Positions 25,118-34,437 of a stretch of 64,000 nucleotides of DNA are shown here, piece by piece. Location: assembly GCA_963757805.1 (NCBI GenBank), contig CAVWSM010000021.1, forward strand, positions 62,001-126,000, given 5' to 3'. Position 1 is the first letter of the stretch. Every line of letters begins with the position of its first letter. The position numbers were made by a program, and so were the translations under genes. The DNA is from CAVWSM01 sp963757805. GTDB taxonomy: Bacteria > Actinomycetota > Actinomycetes > Jiangellales > Jiangellaceae. The notes under the pieces are model-generated. The model did not search any database. It was not told the origin of the DNA and saw only the letters and a program-made list of their open reading frames with translations.

Positions 25118-26353
25118 ATGTCCGACCTCCTCACCACGCCCTTGTTGCGCCGCGAGGGCGCCCGACCTCGGGCGCCGTGGCTGGCCGCCGTCTTCGCGGC
25201 GCTATGGGCTCTCGTCGCGGGCTTGGCCCTGCTGACTCTGCCGGTGGTCATTGCCTGGCTGGCGGGCGGAGCCGAGCAGTCGCTCGGGTCGGTGCTGGGG
25301 GTGGGCGGCGACGTCTGGCTGGTGGCGCACCGGGTCCCGGTGGATGCCGGCTCGGGGGTCATCACACTGGCTCCTTGGGGCGTGGCGATCCCCGTCGTCC
25401 TGCTGATCTTCCACGCGGCGAGGTGGGCGACTCACACGTCCGCGCTGCTGTCGGCCGCGCAGGCGGTTGCCGTCGTGCTCGTGCTGGCAGCCACCTACGG
25501 CCTCGGCGGCGGCATTGTCGCTGTCCTCACGGGCGACGCCGGCCCACTCGTCGCGCTGTCGCTCACCGGCCTGGTCGCCCTGCTGGCCGCGGGCGCAGGG
25601 ATAGCGGTCGAGTGCGGTTTGCTTCCGGTCGCGGTCGGGCTGCTGCCGGCGAGGCCGCGTTCGGTGCTGTTCGCCGCAGGCATCGCCGCGACGACGATCG
25701 TCGCCGGCGGAGCCGCGCTCGTCGTGGTGTCGCTCGTGGTGCAGGCCAGCCGCGTGACGGAGATGACGCGGACGCTCGACGCCGGGCTCACCGGTGGGTT
25801 GCTCGTCACTCTTATCGGAGCCGCGTTGCTGCCCAACGCTGCGGTGTGGGCCGGGTCCTACGCGGTCGGGGCGGGTTTCGCGGTCGGCACGGGCACGCTC
25901 GTCTCGCCGTTCGAGGTCCGCCTCGGCGCGGTGCCCGCTCTGCCGCTGCTCGCGGGCCTTCCGACCGAGCATGGCAGCCCCGCGGGGCAGCTGGTGCTGG
26001 CTCTGCCCGTCGTCGCCGGCATCCTGGCGGCGGCTGTGCTGCACCGGGCCGGTAAGGCGCCGCTGGTCGACCGCGTGTGCGATGCCCTCGTGGTCGGCAT
26101 CGTCGCCGGTCTGCTCATGGGATGCCTGGCGGCCCTGTCCGGTGGCGCGGCGGGTCCGGGGCGGCTGGCCGAGGTCGGGCCCGGCATCCTGCCGATGGTG
26201 CTGCTCACCGCCGCCGAGGTCGGCGTCACCGCAGCAGCGGCAACGGTGGTGCTGGCCGTCGTGCCGCGAGCGGGCGAGCTGGCTGGGCGCTCAGCTGGGA
26301 CCGAGGCGCCCGCCGCGCCTAGCCGGGCAGCCGATCCCGTAAGGCGTCCATGA
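25118..26353 (+). CDS. DUF6350-family integral membrane protein
   Basis: 411 residues from ATG 25118 (an ATG three codons upstream is an alternative). At least ten hydrophobic helices, for example LAAVFAALWALVAGLALLTL, VITLAPWGVAIPVVLLIF, ALLPNAAVWAGSYAVGAGFAVG and VLHRAGK-flanked segments. The block LLPNAAVWAGSYAVGAGFAVGTGTLVSPFEVRLG is the recognisable core of the DUF6350 family, which sits between sucCD and purNH in many actinobacteria, exactly as here. Function is not established. Its last 35 bases overlap the 3' end of the convergent gene. Confidence 0.8.
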   Translation: MSDLLTTPLLRREGARPRAPWLAAVFAALWALVAGLALLTLPVVIAWLAGGAEQSLGSVLGVGGDVWLVAHRVPVDAGSGVITLAPWGVAIPVVLLIFHAARWATHTSALLSAAQAVAVVLVLAATYGLGGGIVAVLTGDAGPLVALSLTGLVALLAAGAGIAVECGLLPVAVGLLPARPRSVLFAAGIAATTIVAGGAALVVVSLVVQASRVTEMTRTLDAGLTGGLLVTLIGAALLPNAAVWAGSYAVGAGFAVGTGTLVSPFEVRLGAVPALPLLAGLPTEHGSPAGQLVLALPVVAGILAAAVLHRAGKAPLVDRVCDALVVGIVAGLLMGCLAALSGGAAGPGRLAEVGPGILPMVLLTAAEVGVTAAAATVVLAVVPRAGELAGRSAGTEAPAAPSRAADPVRRP

Positions 26354-26870
26354 ACTCCTGCTCGCACTTGCTCTCGGCGATCACCGTGTTGGCCCCGTCG
26401 ACGCAGGAGCGGTAGTCGAGGATCTCCCGGAGGAACAGCGCGATCAGAGCCGACACGACAGACCCGATCACGATGGCGCTCACCGCGGTGACGAGCGGGA
26501 TCACCTCCGCCGCGCCACCCAGCCGCGCCGCGCGTATGGCCGCACGGTCCTTCAGCAGACGCACCAAAGCCAGCACGCCCAACGCCAGACCGACCGGCGG
26601 GACGAACACCGCGAGCAGCATCCCGAGCATCCCGATCAGCAGCGTGACCCTGGTACGGCGAAGCACCGCCATGCGCTCCTGTGGGGAGGGGCCACCGGTC
26701 GCGCTCCCGGCCGTTCCGTACGGCGGGTGAGTCGGCTCGCCCTCGACGGGTGCGGTCACCTGCCCGTACGGCTTCGGCTGCGATCCCGCACGCTGCTCCG
26801 CCTCCGGATGCGGGTCCGCGCTGCCCTCCGCGGCGTGCGGCGGCACGGCGTACGGGTCCTGATCGGGCAC
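26319..26870 (-). CDS. Pro-rich membrane protein of unknown function (convergent to DUF6350)
   Basis: 183 residues from GTG 26870, selected because GAGGGAGC lies a few bases upstream and because a longer ATG form (26951) would leave only 20 bases to purN's start. A hydrophilic Pro/Gln-rich half (VPDQDPYAVPPHAAEGSADPHPEAE) is followed by two to three helices (VTLLIGMLGMLLAVFVPPVGLALGVLALV, VIPLVTAVSAIVIGSVVSALIALFL) and a short tail with two Cys (YRSCVDGANTVIAESKCEQEF) that may form a disulfide. No family recognised. Confidence 0.6.
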   Translation of the reverse strand: MPDQDPYAVPPHAAEGSADPHPEAEQRAGSQPKPYGQVTAPVEGEPTHPPYGTAGSATGGPSPQERMAVLRRTRVTLLIGMLGMLLAVFVPPVGLALGVLALVRLLKDRAAIRAARLGGAAEVIPLVTAVSAIVIGSVVSALIALFLREILDYRSCVDGANTVIAESKCEQEFMDALRDRLPG

Positions 26871-26971
26871 TCGGGCTCCCTCGGCGGTCGGTGGCGGGCC
26901 GACAGATATCCTCCCCGTGACCCTTGGCGCGGACTCGCCCGGGTCCGCCATCGTTGGTGAAGGAGCCTGCC

Positions 26972-27583
26972 ATGACCCAGCCGATCCGGCTGGTGGTGCT
27001 GGTCTCCGGCACGGGCAGCAACCTCGCCGCACTCCTCGAGGCGTGCACAGACGCCGAGTACGGCGCCCAGGTGGTGGCCGTTGGCGCTGACCGCGGTGGC
27101 ATCCGGGCTCTCGAGATTGCGGCGGCCGCAGGCGTGCCGACGTTCGTCATCACGCCACAGGAGCACCCCGACCGTGCGGCGTGGGACAAGGCGCTCGCTG
27201 AGGCGATGGGGTCGTACGAGCCCGACTTCGTCATCTCGGCCGGCTTCATGCGGCTGCTTGGCCCGGCTGTGCTCGAGGCGCACGCGGGTCGTGTTCTCAA
27301 CACGCACCCCGCCCTTCTGCCGTCGTTCCCCGGCACCCACGGAGTGCGGGACGCGCTGGACTATGGCGTGAAAGTGGCCGGATGCACGCTCCACGTCGTG
27401 GACCCGGGCGTCGACACCGGCCCGATCATTGCCCAGGCAGCGGTGGCTGTGGAGGCTGACGACGACGAGGCGACGCTGCACGAGCGCATCAAGGTCGTCG
27501 AACGCCGACTCCTGGTCGAGTGGGTCGGCCGCATCGCCCGCGAAGGCCTCACCATCCAAGGCAGAAAGGTCACCGTGCCGTGA
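26972..27583 (+). CDS. purN: Phosphoribosylglycinamide formyltransferase
   Basis: 203 residues, ATG behind AAGGAG. Transfers formyl from 10-formyl-THF to GAR, the third purine step. Motifs: LVSGTGSNLAALLEAC (phosphate-binding), FMRLLGPAVLEAHAGRVLNTHPALLPSFPGTHGV (catalytic Asn/His region), and DPGVDTGPIIAQ (catalytic Asp). Stop overlaps the purH GTG (GTGA), giving a purN-purH operon. Confidence 0.95.
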   Translation: MTQPIRLVVLVSGTGSNLAALLEACTDAEYGAQVVAVGADRGGIRALEIAAAAGVPTFVITPQEHPDRAAWDKALAEAMGSYEPDFVISAGFMRLLGPAVLEAHAGRVLNTHPALLPSFPGTHGVRDALDYGVKVAGCTLHVVDPGVDTGPIIAQAAVAVEADDDEATLHERIKVVERRLLVEWVGRIAREGLTIQGRKVTVP

Positions 27584-29144
27584 ACGACAAACGTCCGATC
27601 AGGCGTGCCCTGGTGAGCGTGTACGACAAGGCGGGCCTCGACGAGCTGGCTCGGGGTCTGCACGACGCTGGCGTGTCCATCGTGTCGACCGGCTCCACCG
27701 CCGCGCGCATCTCGGCCGCCGGCGTCCCGGTCACGCAGGTCGAGGAGCTCACCGGGTTCCCGGAGTGCCTCGACGGTCGGGTGAAGACGCTGCACCCGCG
27801 GGTGCACGCGGGCATTCTTGCGGACCTGCGGCTGGAGTCGCACCGGGACCAGCTCGCTGAGCTCGGCATCGAGCCGTTCGACCTCGTGGTGGTCAACCTC
27901 TACCCGTTTACCGCCACCGTGATGTCAGGTGCTAGCCAGGACGAGTCCATCGAGCAGATCGACATCGGTGGGCCGGCCATGGTCCGCGCGGCCGCCAAGA
28001 ACCACGCCTCGGTCGCTGTGGTGGTCTCGCCGGAACGCTACCCAGAGGTGGTCGAGGCCGCGGCATGCCGGCGGCTTCAGCCTCGCGCAGCGGCAGGCGT
28101 TGGCGGCGGCGGCGTTCGTACACACCGCCACCTACGACGTACATGTTGCGTCCTGGATGGGCAACGTGGTCGCGCCGACCGACGAGGGCACCGGATTCCC
28201 CGCCTGGATAGGCGGTACGTGGGACCGGGCGGCAGTCTTGCGCTACGGGGAGAACCCGCACCAGCCGGCTGCTCTCTACCGGCATGGATTCGGCGCCGAC
28301 GGTCTCGCCCAGGCCGAGCAGCTGCACGGCAAGGAGATGTCCTACAACAACTACGTCGATGCAGATGCGGCGCACCGCGCCGCGTACGACTTCGACATCC
28401 CGGCCGTCGCCATCATCAAGCACACCAACCCGTGCGGGATTGCGGTGAGCCCCGACGACGACATCGCCGAGGCCCACCGCAAGGCGCACGCCTGCGACCC
28501 CGTGTCGGCCTTTGGCGGCGTCATCGCCAGCAACCGGCCGGTCACCCGCGCAATGGCCGAGCAGGTGGCCGAGGTGTTCACCGAGGTCGTTGTCGCGCCG
28601 GACTTCGAGCCGGATGCGCTCGAGATCCTGCGGCAGAAGAAGAACGTCCGACTGCTCACAGCCGCTCCGCGGCACCGCGACGCCGAGACCCGGCCGATCT
28701 CCGGCGGGCCTGCTCATGCAGCATCCCGATGTCTTCCAGGCCGAGGGTGACGACCCGGCGAAGTGGCGGCTGGTGTCAGGCGATCCGGTCGACGAGGCGA
28801 CGTTCTTCGACCTCGCGTTCGCGTGGCGGGCCTGCCGGGCGGTCAAGTCCAACGCGATCCTGCTTGCTTCGGGCGGCGCCTCTGTCGGCATCGGCATGGG
28901 CCAGGTCAACCGCGTCGACTCCGCTCGGCTCGCGGTGTCGCGTGCGGGGGAGCGGGCGGTCGGTTCGGTGGCCGCGTCGGATGCGTTCTTCCCGTTCTCC
29001 GACGGGTTGCAGGTGCTGATCGACGGCGGCGTCCGTGCTGTCGTGCAGCCCGGCGGGTCCGTACGCGACGACGAAGTCATCGCCGCAGCGCAGGCGGCCG
29101 GCGTGTCGATGTACCTGACAGGGGCGCGCCACTTCTTCCACTGA
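27580..29144 (+). CDS. purH: AICAR transformylase / IMP cyclohydrolase with two likely artefactual frameshifts
   Basis: Catalyses the last two steps to IMP. IMP cyclohydrolase domain: RRALVSVYDKAGLDELARGL, VSTGSTAARISAAGVPV, GRVKTLHPRVHAGIL and DIGGPAMVRAAAKNH. Transformylase domain: LRYGENPHQPAALY, KEMSYNNYVDADAAHRA, IIKHTNPCGIAV (catalytic Lys-His) and DAFFPFSDGL. The frame breaks twice: deleting T28066 restores EAAAAGGFSLAQRQAL, and deleting one G near 28706 restores ISGGLLMQHPDVFQ. Repaired length is about 520 residues, normal for PurH. Starts at GTG 27580, coupled to purN. Confidence 0.93.
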
Positions 29145-29157
29145 CGGCGACACCCGG

Positions 29158-29245
29158 GTCGATCACGTTCACGTGATCGAGCTGGTCTGAGCAAGTCATG
29201 CAGGCCTTGCTCAGACCAGCTAGACCTTCTGAACGTGATCGCGCC
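29158..29245. repeat. Dispersed palindromic repeat R3, copy 2, with strong central hairpin
   Basis: AGCTGGTCTGAGCAAG (29180-29195) and its exact reverse complement (29206-29221) form a 16-bp stem with a 10-base loop; GATCACGTTC (29161) and GAACGTGATC (29231) form outer arms. It follows purH and probably terminates it. Shares outer arms and the GGCCTGCATG core (on the opposite strand) with 15694-15784. Confidence 0.75.
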
Positions 29246-29344
29246 GGGGACGTCACTGGGGGCTTCCGTACGGGCCCAAACCGTGACAAGATCGTCTCGG
29301 AAGTTGTCCGAGCAACATTTGCTTCGTCATAGGACGGGTGCGCG

Positions 29345-29767
29345 ATGGAGTTCATACTTCTCGTCGGGCGGATCTTGTTCGCTGCTCTTTTCATCGGCTC
29401 CGGCATCTCCTTCCACCTTCTCGGCGAGAAGATGGCCACCGGGTACGCGCAGGCCAAGGGCGTGCCGATGGCGCGGATTACGGTGCTGGCCTCGGGCGTG
29501 CTGATCATTGTCGGCGGGTTGATGATCGCGCTCGGCATCTGGGCCGACCTCGGTGCACTCTTCCTCGCCGCGTTCCTGCTTCCGACGGCGTTGGTGATGC
29601 ACAACTTCTGGACGCAGACGGACCCGCAGACGCGCGCCATGGAAATGGTCCAGTTCAACAAGGATGTGGCCTTGTTCGGCGCCACACTGATCATCTTCGT
29701 TTTCTACGCCAAGTTCGGCGACGACCTCGGGCTGAACATCACCGACTCGCTGTTCACCGTGGACTGA
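29345..29767 (+). CDS. DoxX-family membrane protein
   Basis: 140 residues with four hydrophobic segments: FILLVGRILFAALFIGSGI, ITVLASGVLIIVGGLMIALGI, LGALFLAAFLLPTALVMHNFW and ALFGATLIIFVFYAKF. The LFIGSGISFHLLGEKMATGYAQAKGVP stretch and the conserved MHNFW after helix 3 are typical of DoxX/DoxD relatives, membrane proteins of uncertain role in redox or small-molecule quinone biology. Own transcript likely; it follows the R3 hairpin. Confidence 0.85.
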   Translation: MEFILLVGRILFAALFIGSGISFHLLGEKMATGYAQAKGVPMARITVLASGVLIIVGGLMIALGIWADLGALFLAAFLLPTALVMHNFWTQTDPQTRAMEMVQFNKDVALFGATLIIFVFYAKFGDDLGLNITDSLFTVD

Positions 29768-29806
29768 GGAACGGGCGGCCACGATGTCGTGAAAGACTCG
29801 TGGCCT

Positions 29807-30673
29807 GTGAGCGCCCAGATCCTTGACGGCAAGGCGGCGGCCGCCGCGATCAAAGCCGACCTGCGTGAGCGGGTCGAGCGGTTGGTTGCGCGTGGCGTGC
29901 AGCCGGGCCTCGGCTCGGTCTTGGTCGGTGACGACCCGGGCAGCCGCGCCTATGTCGCCGGCAAGCATCGCGACAGCGCAGAGGTGGGCATCGCGAGCAT
30001 TCGGGTCGACCTGCCCGCGGATGCTACGCAGGATCAGCTCGAGCAGGTGGTGCGCGATCTCAACGCCGATCCGACCTGCACCGGCTACATCGTCCAGCTG
30101 CCGCTGCCGCGCGCGCTCGACGCAAACCGGGTGCTCGAGCTGGTCGACCCGCACAAGGACGCCGACGGCCTGCACCCAACCAATCTCGGCAAGCTGGTCC
30201 TCGGCCAGCTGGCGCCGCTGCCGGGCACACCACGCGGCATCGTCGACCTCCTCCGGAGGTACGACGTCGCGATCGCCGGCGCCGAAGTCTGCATCATCGG
30301 CCGCGGCATCACCGTGGGCCGTCCGCTCGGCCTGCTGCTCACTCGCCGCCAGGAGAACGCGACTGTCACGCTGTGCCACACGGGCACTCGCGACCTTGCG
30401 TCGCATGTGCGCCGAGCTGACATCGTCGTGGCCGCTGCCGGAGTCCCCGGGCTGATCACCGGCGCCATGGTCAAGCCCGGCGCCGCCGTGCTCGACGTGG
30501 GCATCACTCGCACGGAGGATGGGCTGGTGGGCGACGTGCACCCCAGCGTCTACGACGTCGCGGCTTGGGTCGCTCCCATGCCGGGCGGCGTCGGGCCGAT
30601 GACCCGCGCCATGCTCCTGACCAACGTCGTCGAGGCGGCCGAGCGGGCCGTCGAGTCACTCGAGCACGTATGA
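29807..30673 (+). CDS. folD: Methylenetetrahydrofolate dehydrogenase / cyclohydrolase
   Basis: 288 residues from GTG 29807. Interconverts 5,10-methylene- and 10-formyl-THF, supplying purN and purH. Motifs: SRAYVAGKHRDSAEVGI (catalytic Lys), YIVQLPLPRALDA, DPHKDADGLHPTNLGKL, CIIGRGITVGRPLGLLL (NADP site) and MPGGVGPMTRAMLLTN. DUF3017 follows with ATGA overlap. Confidence 0.95.
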   Translation: MSAQILDGKAAAAAIKADLRERVERLVARGVQPGLGSVLVGDDPGSRAYVAGKHRDSAEVGIASIRVDLPADATQDQLEQVVRDLNADPTCTGYIVQLPLPRALDANRVLELVDPHKDADGLHPTNLGKLVLGQLAPLPGTPRGIVDLLRRYDVAIAGAEVCIIGRGITVGRPLGLLLTRRQENATVTLCHTGTRDLASHVRRADIVVAAAGVPGLITGAMVKPGAAVLDVGITRTEDGLVGDVHPSVYDVAAWVAPMPGGVGPMTRAMLLTNVVEAAERAVESLEHV

Positions 30674-31116
30674 CCGATCCAGTGCGTCAGCAGGCACCGC
30701 CGGAGCCATCGCCCGCGGTCGACCGGTCAGCCTCGGCCGCCCCGTCGCCGCCGCCGCCTGAGGTCGAGTTGTCAGGCTCCGGCGCGGTGTCCCCGCAGGT
30801 CAGCCGCCCTGACAACCTGACAAGTCGGCACGCGACCCGACCCCGCCGGCGGCGCTGGTGGGACGAGTGGCCGCTGCTCGCCGTGCTGGCCACCGCGATC
30901 ACGGGGCTGGGGATCGTCGCGAGCGACCACTTCAAGCGCGGCACGTTCGTGTTCGGCGCCGCTCTGCTGCTCGGTGCGGCCCTCAGGGCGTTGCTTTCCG
31001 ACGAGCAGGCCGGGCTGCTCAAGGTCCGCGGCCGCACCGTCGACCTGCTCACCCTCGGGTTCTTCGCGGTCGCGACGATCACGCTGTCCCTCGTGGTCCC
31101 GCCGCCGAGCCCCTGA
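30670..31116 (+). CDS. DUF3017-family membrane protein
   Basis: 148 residues. A disordered Pro/Ser-rich N-terminus (about 65 residues) ends at RRRRWWDEWPLLAVL, then three helices: LLAVLATAITGLGIVA, FVFGAALLLGAALRALL and LGFFAVATITLSLVV, with the conserved DHFKRGTFVFGAA link. This layout and position directly after folD, before icd/mdh, define DUF3017 in actinobacteria. Function unknown. Confidence 0.83.
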   Translation: MTDPVRQQAPPEPSPAVDRSASAAPSPPPPEVELSGSGAVSPQVSRPDNLTSRHATRPRRRRWWDEWPLLAVLATAITGLGIVASDHFKRGTFVFGAALLLGAALRALLSDEQAGLLKVRGRTVDLLTLGFFAVATITLSLVVPPPSP

Positions 31117-31216
31117 AACGCGCGCGTTATGCTCGTACGACACTTGTCTTGACATCGAGAGATCGGGTCGCGGGACGCGATCACAGTGCCACGAACCACA
31201 GAGGAGTACGTCTGAG

Positions 31217-32438
31217 ATGGCGAAGATCAAGGTAGCCGGGCCCGTCGTCGAGCTCGACGGCGACGAGATGACCCGGATCATCTGGGCCTTCATCAAAGAG
31301 CAGCTGATCCTGCCCTACCTCGATGTCGACCTGAAGTACTTCGACCTCGGCATCGAGCACCGCGACGCGACCGACGACCAGGTCACCATCGACGCCGCCT
31401 ATGCCATCAAGGAGCACGGCGTCGGCGTGAAGTGCGCGACCATCACGCCCGATGAGGCGCGCGTCGAGGAGTTCGGCCTCAAGAAGATGTGGCGCTCGCC
31501 CAACGGCACGATCCGCAACATCCTCGGCGGCGTGATCTTCCGCGAGCCGATCGTCATCAGCAACATCCCCCGGCTCGTGCCGAGCTGGACCAAGCCGATC
31601 GTGATCGGCCGTCACGCGCACGGCGACCAATACAAGGCGACCGACTTCAAGGTCCCTGGCCCGGGCACCGTGACCATCACCTACACGCCGGCTGACGGCA
31701 GCGAGCCTGTCGAGATGGAGATCGCGCAGTTCCCCGAGGGCGGGGGTGTCGCGCTCGGCATGTACAACTACAAGAAGTCGATCGAGGACTTCGCCCACGC
31801 CTCGTTGTCGTACGGGCTGCAGCGTGGTTACCCCGTCTACATGTCGACGAAGAACACGATCCTCAAGGCCTATGACGGCATGTTCAAGGACGTGTTCCAG
31901 GAGATCTACGAGACCGAGTACAAGGACAAGTTCGAGGCCGCCGGGCTCACCTATGAGCACCGGCTCATCGACGACATGGTCGCCTCCGCGCTGAAGTGGG
32001 AGGGCGGCTACGTCTGGGCATGCAAGAACTACGACGGCGACGTGCAGTCCGACACGGTGGCGCAGGGGTTCGGCTCGCTCGGCCTCATGACCTCTGTGCT
32101 GATGACTCCCGACGGCAAGACCGTCGAGGCCGAGGCGGCGCACGGCACGGTGACCCGGCACTACCGCATGCACCAGCAGGGCAAGCCGACCTCGACCAAC
32201 CCGATCGCCTCGATCTTCGCGTGGACCGGCGGGCTCAAGCACCGCGGCAAGCTCGACGGCACGCCCGAGGTCATCGGCTTTGCCGAGGCGCTCGAGGGGG
32301 TCTGCGTCGAGACAGTCGAGGCGGGCTTGATGACCAAAGGACCTGGCGATTCTCGTTGGCCCTGACCAGGGCTGGCTCACGACGCAGGACTTCCTCGCCG
32401 CGCTCGACGAGAACCTACAGAAGCGAATGTCGGCCTAG
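31217..32438 (+). CDS. icd: NADP-dependent isocitrate dehydrogenase, dimeric type; likely artefactual frameshift near the C-terminus
   Basis: Oxidises isocitrate to 2-oxoglutarate and CO2. Sequence matches the eukaryote-like dimeric subfamily (about 405 residues): VVELDGDEMTRIIW, KCATITPDEARVEEF, WRSPNGTIRNILGG (substrate Ser/Asn/Arg), IDDMVASALKWEGGYVWACKNYDGDVQSD and EAAHGTVTRHYR. At about 32338 an extra A (ACCAAAGG) truncates the open frame at 32365 with TKGPGDSRWP; removing it gives TKDLAILVGPDQGWLTTQDFLAALDEN and a normal end at 32438. Ribosome site AGAGGAG upstream. Confidence 0.93.
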
Positions 32439-32489
32439 TCAGCCCAGACACGTACTGGTCGTAACTCGGAACAAGGGAGTTCTGCTGCA

Positions 32490-33476
32490 ATGACCACCCC
32501 GGTGAACGTGACCGTGACGGGCGCCGCTGGCCAGATCGGCTACGCGCTGCTCTTCCGCATCGCCTCGGGCCAGCTGCTCGGCGCCGACACCCCCGTCCGG
32601 CTGCGGCTGCTGGAGATCCCGCAGGCCGTCAAGGCGGCGGAGGGCACGGCGATGGAGCTCGACGACTGTGCGTTCCCGCTGCTCGCCGGCGTTGACATCT
32701 TCGACGACGCGCGGGCGGCGTTCGAGGGCGCCAACGTCGGACTGCTCGTGGGTGCGCGTCCGCGGACGGCCGGTATGGAGCGCGGTGACCTGCTCTCGGC
32801 CAACGGCGGCATCTTCAAGCCGCAAGGCGAGGCCATCAATGCCGGCGCGGCCGACGACATTCGCGTGCTCGTCGTGGGCAACCCCGCCAACACCAACGCG
32901 CTCATTGCGCAGTCGCACGCGCCCGATGTGCCCGCCGAACGGTTCACCGCGATGACCCGCCTCGACCACAACCGGGCGCTCAGCCAGCTGGCAAAGAAAG
33001 CCGGTGTCTCGGTGACCGACATCAAGAAGGTTGCGATCTGGGGCAACCACTCGGCGACGCAGTACCCCTCGGTGCAGCATGCCGAGATCGGCGGTAAGCC
33101 GGCGGCCGAGGTGATCGGCGACGATGCGTGGCTGCGCGATGAGTTCATCCCGACTGTCGCCAAGCGTGGTGCGGCGATCATCGAGGCGCGTGGCGCGTCG
33201 TCAGCTGCATCCGCGGCCAACGCCGCGATCGACCACGTCTACGACTGGGTCAACGGCACGGCGGAGGGTGACTGGACGTCGGTGGCGCTCCCGTCCGACG
33301 GCTCCTACGGCGTCCCGGAGGGGCTCATCTCGTCGTTCCCCGCCGTGTCGCGCGGCGGTCGTTGGGAGATTGTGCAGGGGCTGGAGATCGACGCGTTCTC
33401 GCGGGAGCGCATCGACGCCTCCGTCGCCGAGCTCGCCGAGGAGCGCGCGGCGGTCAAGGAGCTCGGCCTGATCTGA
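32490..33476 (+). CDS. mdh: Malate dehydrogenase
   Basis: 328 residues, the length of the cytosolic-type bacterial MDH. Motifs: VTVTGAAGQIGYALLFRIASG (NAD loop), LLEIPQAVKAAEGTAMELDD, VLVVGNPANTNALIA, MTRLDHNRALSQLA (substrate Arg/Asp) and VAIWGNHSATQYPSVQHA (catalytic His). 51 bases after icd, co-directional; probable shared transcript. Followed by repeat R1. Confidence 0.95.
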   Translation: MTTPVNVTVTGAAGQIGYALLFRIASGQLLGADTPVRLRLLEIPQAVKAAEGTAMELDDCAFPLLAGVDIFDDARAAFEGANVGLLVGARPRTAGMERGDLLSANGGIFKPQGEAINAGAADDIRVLVVGNPANTNALIAQSHAPDVPAERFTAMTRLDHNRALSQLAKKAGVSVTDIKKVAIWGNHSATQYPSVQHAEIGGKPAAEVIGDDAWLRDEFIPTVAKRGAAIIEARGASSAASAANAAIDHVYDWVNGTAEGDWTSVALPSDGSYGVPEGLISSFPAVSRGGRWEIVQGLEIDAFSRERIDASVAELAEERAAVKELGLI

Positions 33477-33487
33477 GTCACATTCGC

Positions 33488-33544
33488 AAACTGAAGCGCC
33501 ATGCGCGACACGCGTGCGGTGGGTCGTACACGGCGCTTCAGTTT
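33488..33544. repeat. Dispersed palindromic repeat R1, copy 2
   Basis: Perfect 13-bp outer arms AAACTGAAGCGCC (33488-33500) and GGCGCTTCAGTTT (33532-33544) with an imperfect inner stem. Located at the convergent junction of mdh and the metallo-hydrolase gene, suggesting a bidirectional terminator role. Confidence 0.72.
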
Positions 33545-33555
33545 CCGGCGTCGCC

Positions 33556-34356
33556 CTAGCGGAGCGGGAGATCGACGAACGGCTCCCCAAGGTGCGAGGT
33601 GGCCAGTGTGCCGCGACGCTGGCTCAGCTCGGCGAGCAGTCGTACGCGGGTAGCAGCAGCCAGCTCGGCGTCCATCTCCAACGCGTACACCGTCCGCGGC
33701 TCCACGAGCTGGACCGCATGCACGAGCAGATCCGCCGCGACGAGCAACCAGCTGTCCCGCGAGGCGATCAGCACCGACTGATGCCCCGGCGTGTGCCCGG
33801 GTGTCGAGATCGCCCGCACGTCTTGGGCCAGCTGCCGGTCACCGTCGGCAAGCTCGAGCCGGTCCGCGGATTGCAATGGTGCGATCAGGCGGTCGGCAAG
33901 GCTGGGGTTGATTTCGTCGATCGCGTCGAGCTCGGCGCGCTGCAGGACGTACCGCGCGTTGGGGAAGTGTGGCGCGAGATCGGTCACTGCCCATCCGATG
34001 TGATCGGTGTGCAGGTGCGAGAGTACGACGATGTCGACCTCAGACGGTGCGACGCCGGCCTCACCGAGTGAATCGGGCAGCCGTCCTGGAACCGGCGCCC
34101 AGCCTGACGCCGGCGAGCCGGCCGGCCCGATGCCGGCGTCGACCAGGATCGTGCGCCCACCACTGCGGACCAGGTAGCAGCGAAACTGCAGCATCCAGGC
34201 GCCATCCGACCCGTTCGCCGCAGGATCGAGCTCAACCGCACGACGCCAGGCATCCGCATTGGCATCAGGGAACGCCTTGCTCGGCGGCTGGAAGAACGGG
34301 CCGCTGCCGTCGTGCAACGCCGTGACCGCAACGTCCCCAACCTCGCGTGCCAGCAT
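33556..34356 (-). CDS. Metallo-beta-lactamase-fold hydrolase
   Basis: 266 residues from ATG 34356; a TTG four codons upstream is an alternative. Zinc-binding motif VVLSHLHTDHIGWAV, then a downstream His in ISTPGHTPGHQSVLI and Asp in VAADLLVHAVQ, give the full dinuclear site of the MBL fold. FRCYLVRSGGRTILVDAGIGP is the typical first sheet. The family includes lactonases and thioesterases; substrate not predictable. Flanked on both sides by R1 repeats. Confidence 0.85.
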   Translation of the reverse strand: MLAREVGDVAVTALHDGSGPFFQPPSKAFPDANADAWRRAVELDPAANGSDGAWMLQFRCYLVRSGGRTILVDAGIGPAGSPASGWAPVPGRLPDSLGEAGVAPSEVDIVVLSHLHTDHIGWAVTDLAPHFPNARYVLQRAELDAIDEINPSLADRLIAPLQSADRLELADGDRQLAQDVRAISTPGHTPGHQSVLIASRDSWLLVAADLLVHAVQLVEPRTVYALEMDAELAAATRVRLLAELSQRRGTLATSHLGEPFVDLPLR

Positions 34357-34374
34357 CAGGTCCGCCAACCAAGC

Positions 34375-34431
34375 AAACTGAAGCGTTGTGCGCGACCGCC
34401 GGTCGGCGTGTCGCGCACCGCGCTTCAGTTT
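34375..34431. repeat. Dispersed palindromic repeat R1, copy 3
   Basis: Outer arms AAACTGAAGCG and CGCTTCAGTTT plus inner GTGCGCGAC / GTCGCGCAC pair into a long stem with one or two mismatches around a 13-base loop (34375-34395 with 34410-34431). Lies between two co-directional minus-strand genes (galM end, metallo-hydrolase start). Confidence 0.72.
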
Positions 34432-34437
34432 GGCCGC

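Noticed and set aside
28000..28750. Programmed ribosomal frameshifting in purH, and likewise icd and galT
   Set aside because: No slippery heptamer or downstream pseudoknot at these sites, and the same single-base excess occurs in many unrelated genes.
31117..31216. TTGACA at 31149 as the icd promoter
   Set aside because: No acceptable -10 hexamer lies 16-18 bases downstream (GGGACG at 17), so it was not listed as a promoter.
31181..32380. A 399-codon open frame antisense to icd
   Set aside because: Mirror of a well-defined icd gene; Val/Asp/Leu-rich third-position composition typical of antisense frames.
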